Source: Nocardiopsis listeri NBRC 13360 (GTDB lineage Bacteria > Actinomycetota > Actinomycetes > Streptosporangiales > Streptosporangiaceae). Taken from it: 64,000 bases of DNA. Positions 63,978-64,000 of the stretch are shown here, piece by piece (position 1 is the stretch's first letter; the number at the start of each line of letters is the position of its first letter). Both the position numbers and the translations under genes were made by a program. The stretch spans positions 1-64,000 of the forward strand of contig NZ_BCSH01000033.1 in the NCBI RefSeq assembly GCF_001570765.1, read 5' to 3'. The notes under the pieces are model-generated. The model was not told where the DNA came from, did no database searches, and worked only from the letters and a program-made list of their open reading frames with translations.

Positions 63978-64000
63978 GCTCAGGAGCGGCGCGTGCTTGG

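Overview
The window is high-GC actinobacterial chromosome, most likely from the Nocardiopsaceae (Nocardiopsis, Thermobifida or relatives). The GC-rich third positions, frequent GTG starts, DUF3145, DUF5998, DUF1707 and DUF7455 proteins, a HrdB-type sigma factor and a CelR/CebR-type operator all fit. The core order lexA - nrdR - nrdJ, plus topoisomerase IV genes near the principal sigma factor, recalls the Streptomyces chromosome as I remember it. The genus is inference. I saw no rRNA, tRNA, CRISPR array or insertion sequence.

Layout. 1-5.7 kb holds a broken LysR regulator, an aldo/keto reductase, a small monooxygenase, a lipoprotein, an F420-type oxidoreductase, a PEBP protein, a decayed inositol-phosphatase remnant and a DUF1707 protein. 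5.7-9.6 kb holds DUF3145 and, divergent from it, a three-gene module: an ECF-like sigma factor, a small beta-rich protein and a CHAT protease. 9.6-18.4 kb holds a metallo-hydrolase, an enoyl-CoA hydratase, DUF5998, a GNAT/acyl-CoA-synthetase fusion, a PfkB kinase and a RecQ-phosphoribosyltransferase fusion. 18.4-20.9 kb is a secreted GH81 beta-1,3-glucanase behind two sugar-regulator-type palindromes. 21-28 kb carries the topoisomerase IV subunits, pointing at each other around carbonic anhydrase, a TPR protein and cysteine desulfhydrase. 28.5-35.5 kb holds DUF7455, a GNAT enzyme, YaaA, the principal sigma factor and a PAS-GAF-PP2C phosphatase. 35.5-44 kb holds unknowns, a tyrosine phosphatase, a nucleotidyltransferase, a membrane-anchored tandem AAA ATPase, RNase HII and small membrane proteins. 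44-48.6 kb holds a two-gene SPFH operon and a toxin-antitoxin pair. 48.7-54.5 kb is the dNTP/SOS block: intein-containing nrdJ, nrdR and lexA. 54.6-64 kb holds a lipoprotein hydrolase, two anchored proteins, leuS, an acyl-CoA ligase and two sugar ABC permeases separated by a small opposite-strand gene.

Themes. DNA replication and repair are well represented: topoisomerase IV, RecQ, RNase HII, the B12-dependent reductase with its repressor, and LexA. LexA has an SOS box over its own promoter. Carbohydrate use is represented by GH81, PfkB and the ABC permeases. The most interesting unit is the sigma/beta-protein/CHAT module, whose make-up suggests a protease-controlled transcription switch. The nrdJ intein with LAGLIDADG-type motifs, the TA operator with three alternating half-sites and the paired SPFH proteins are also notable.
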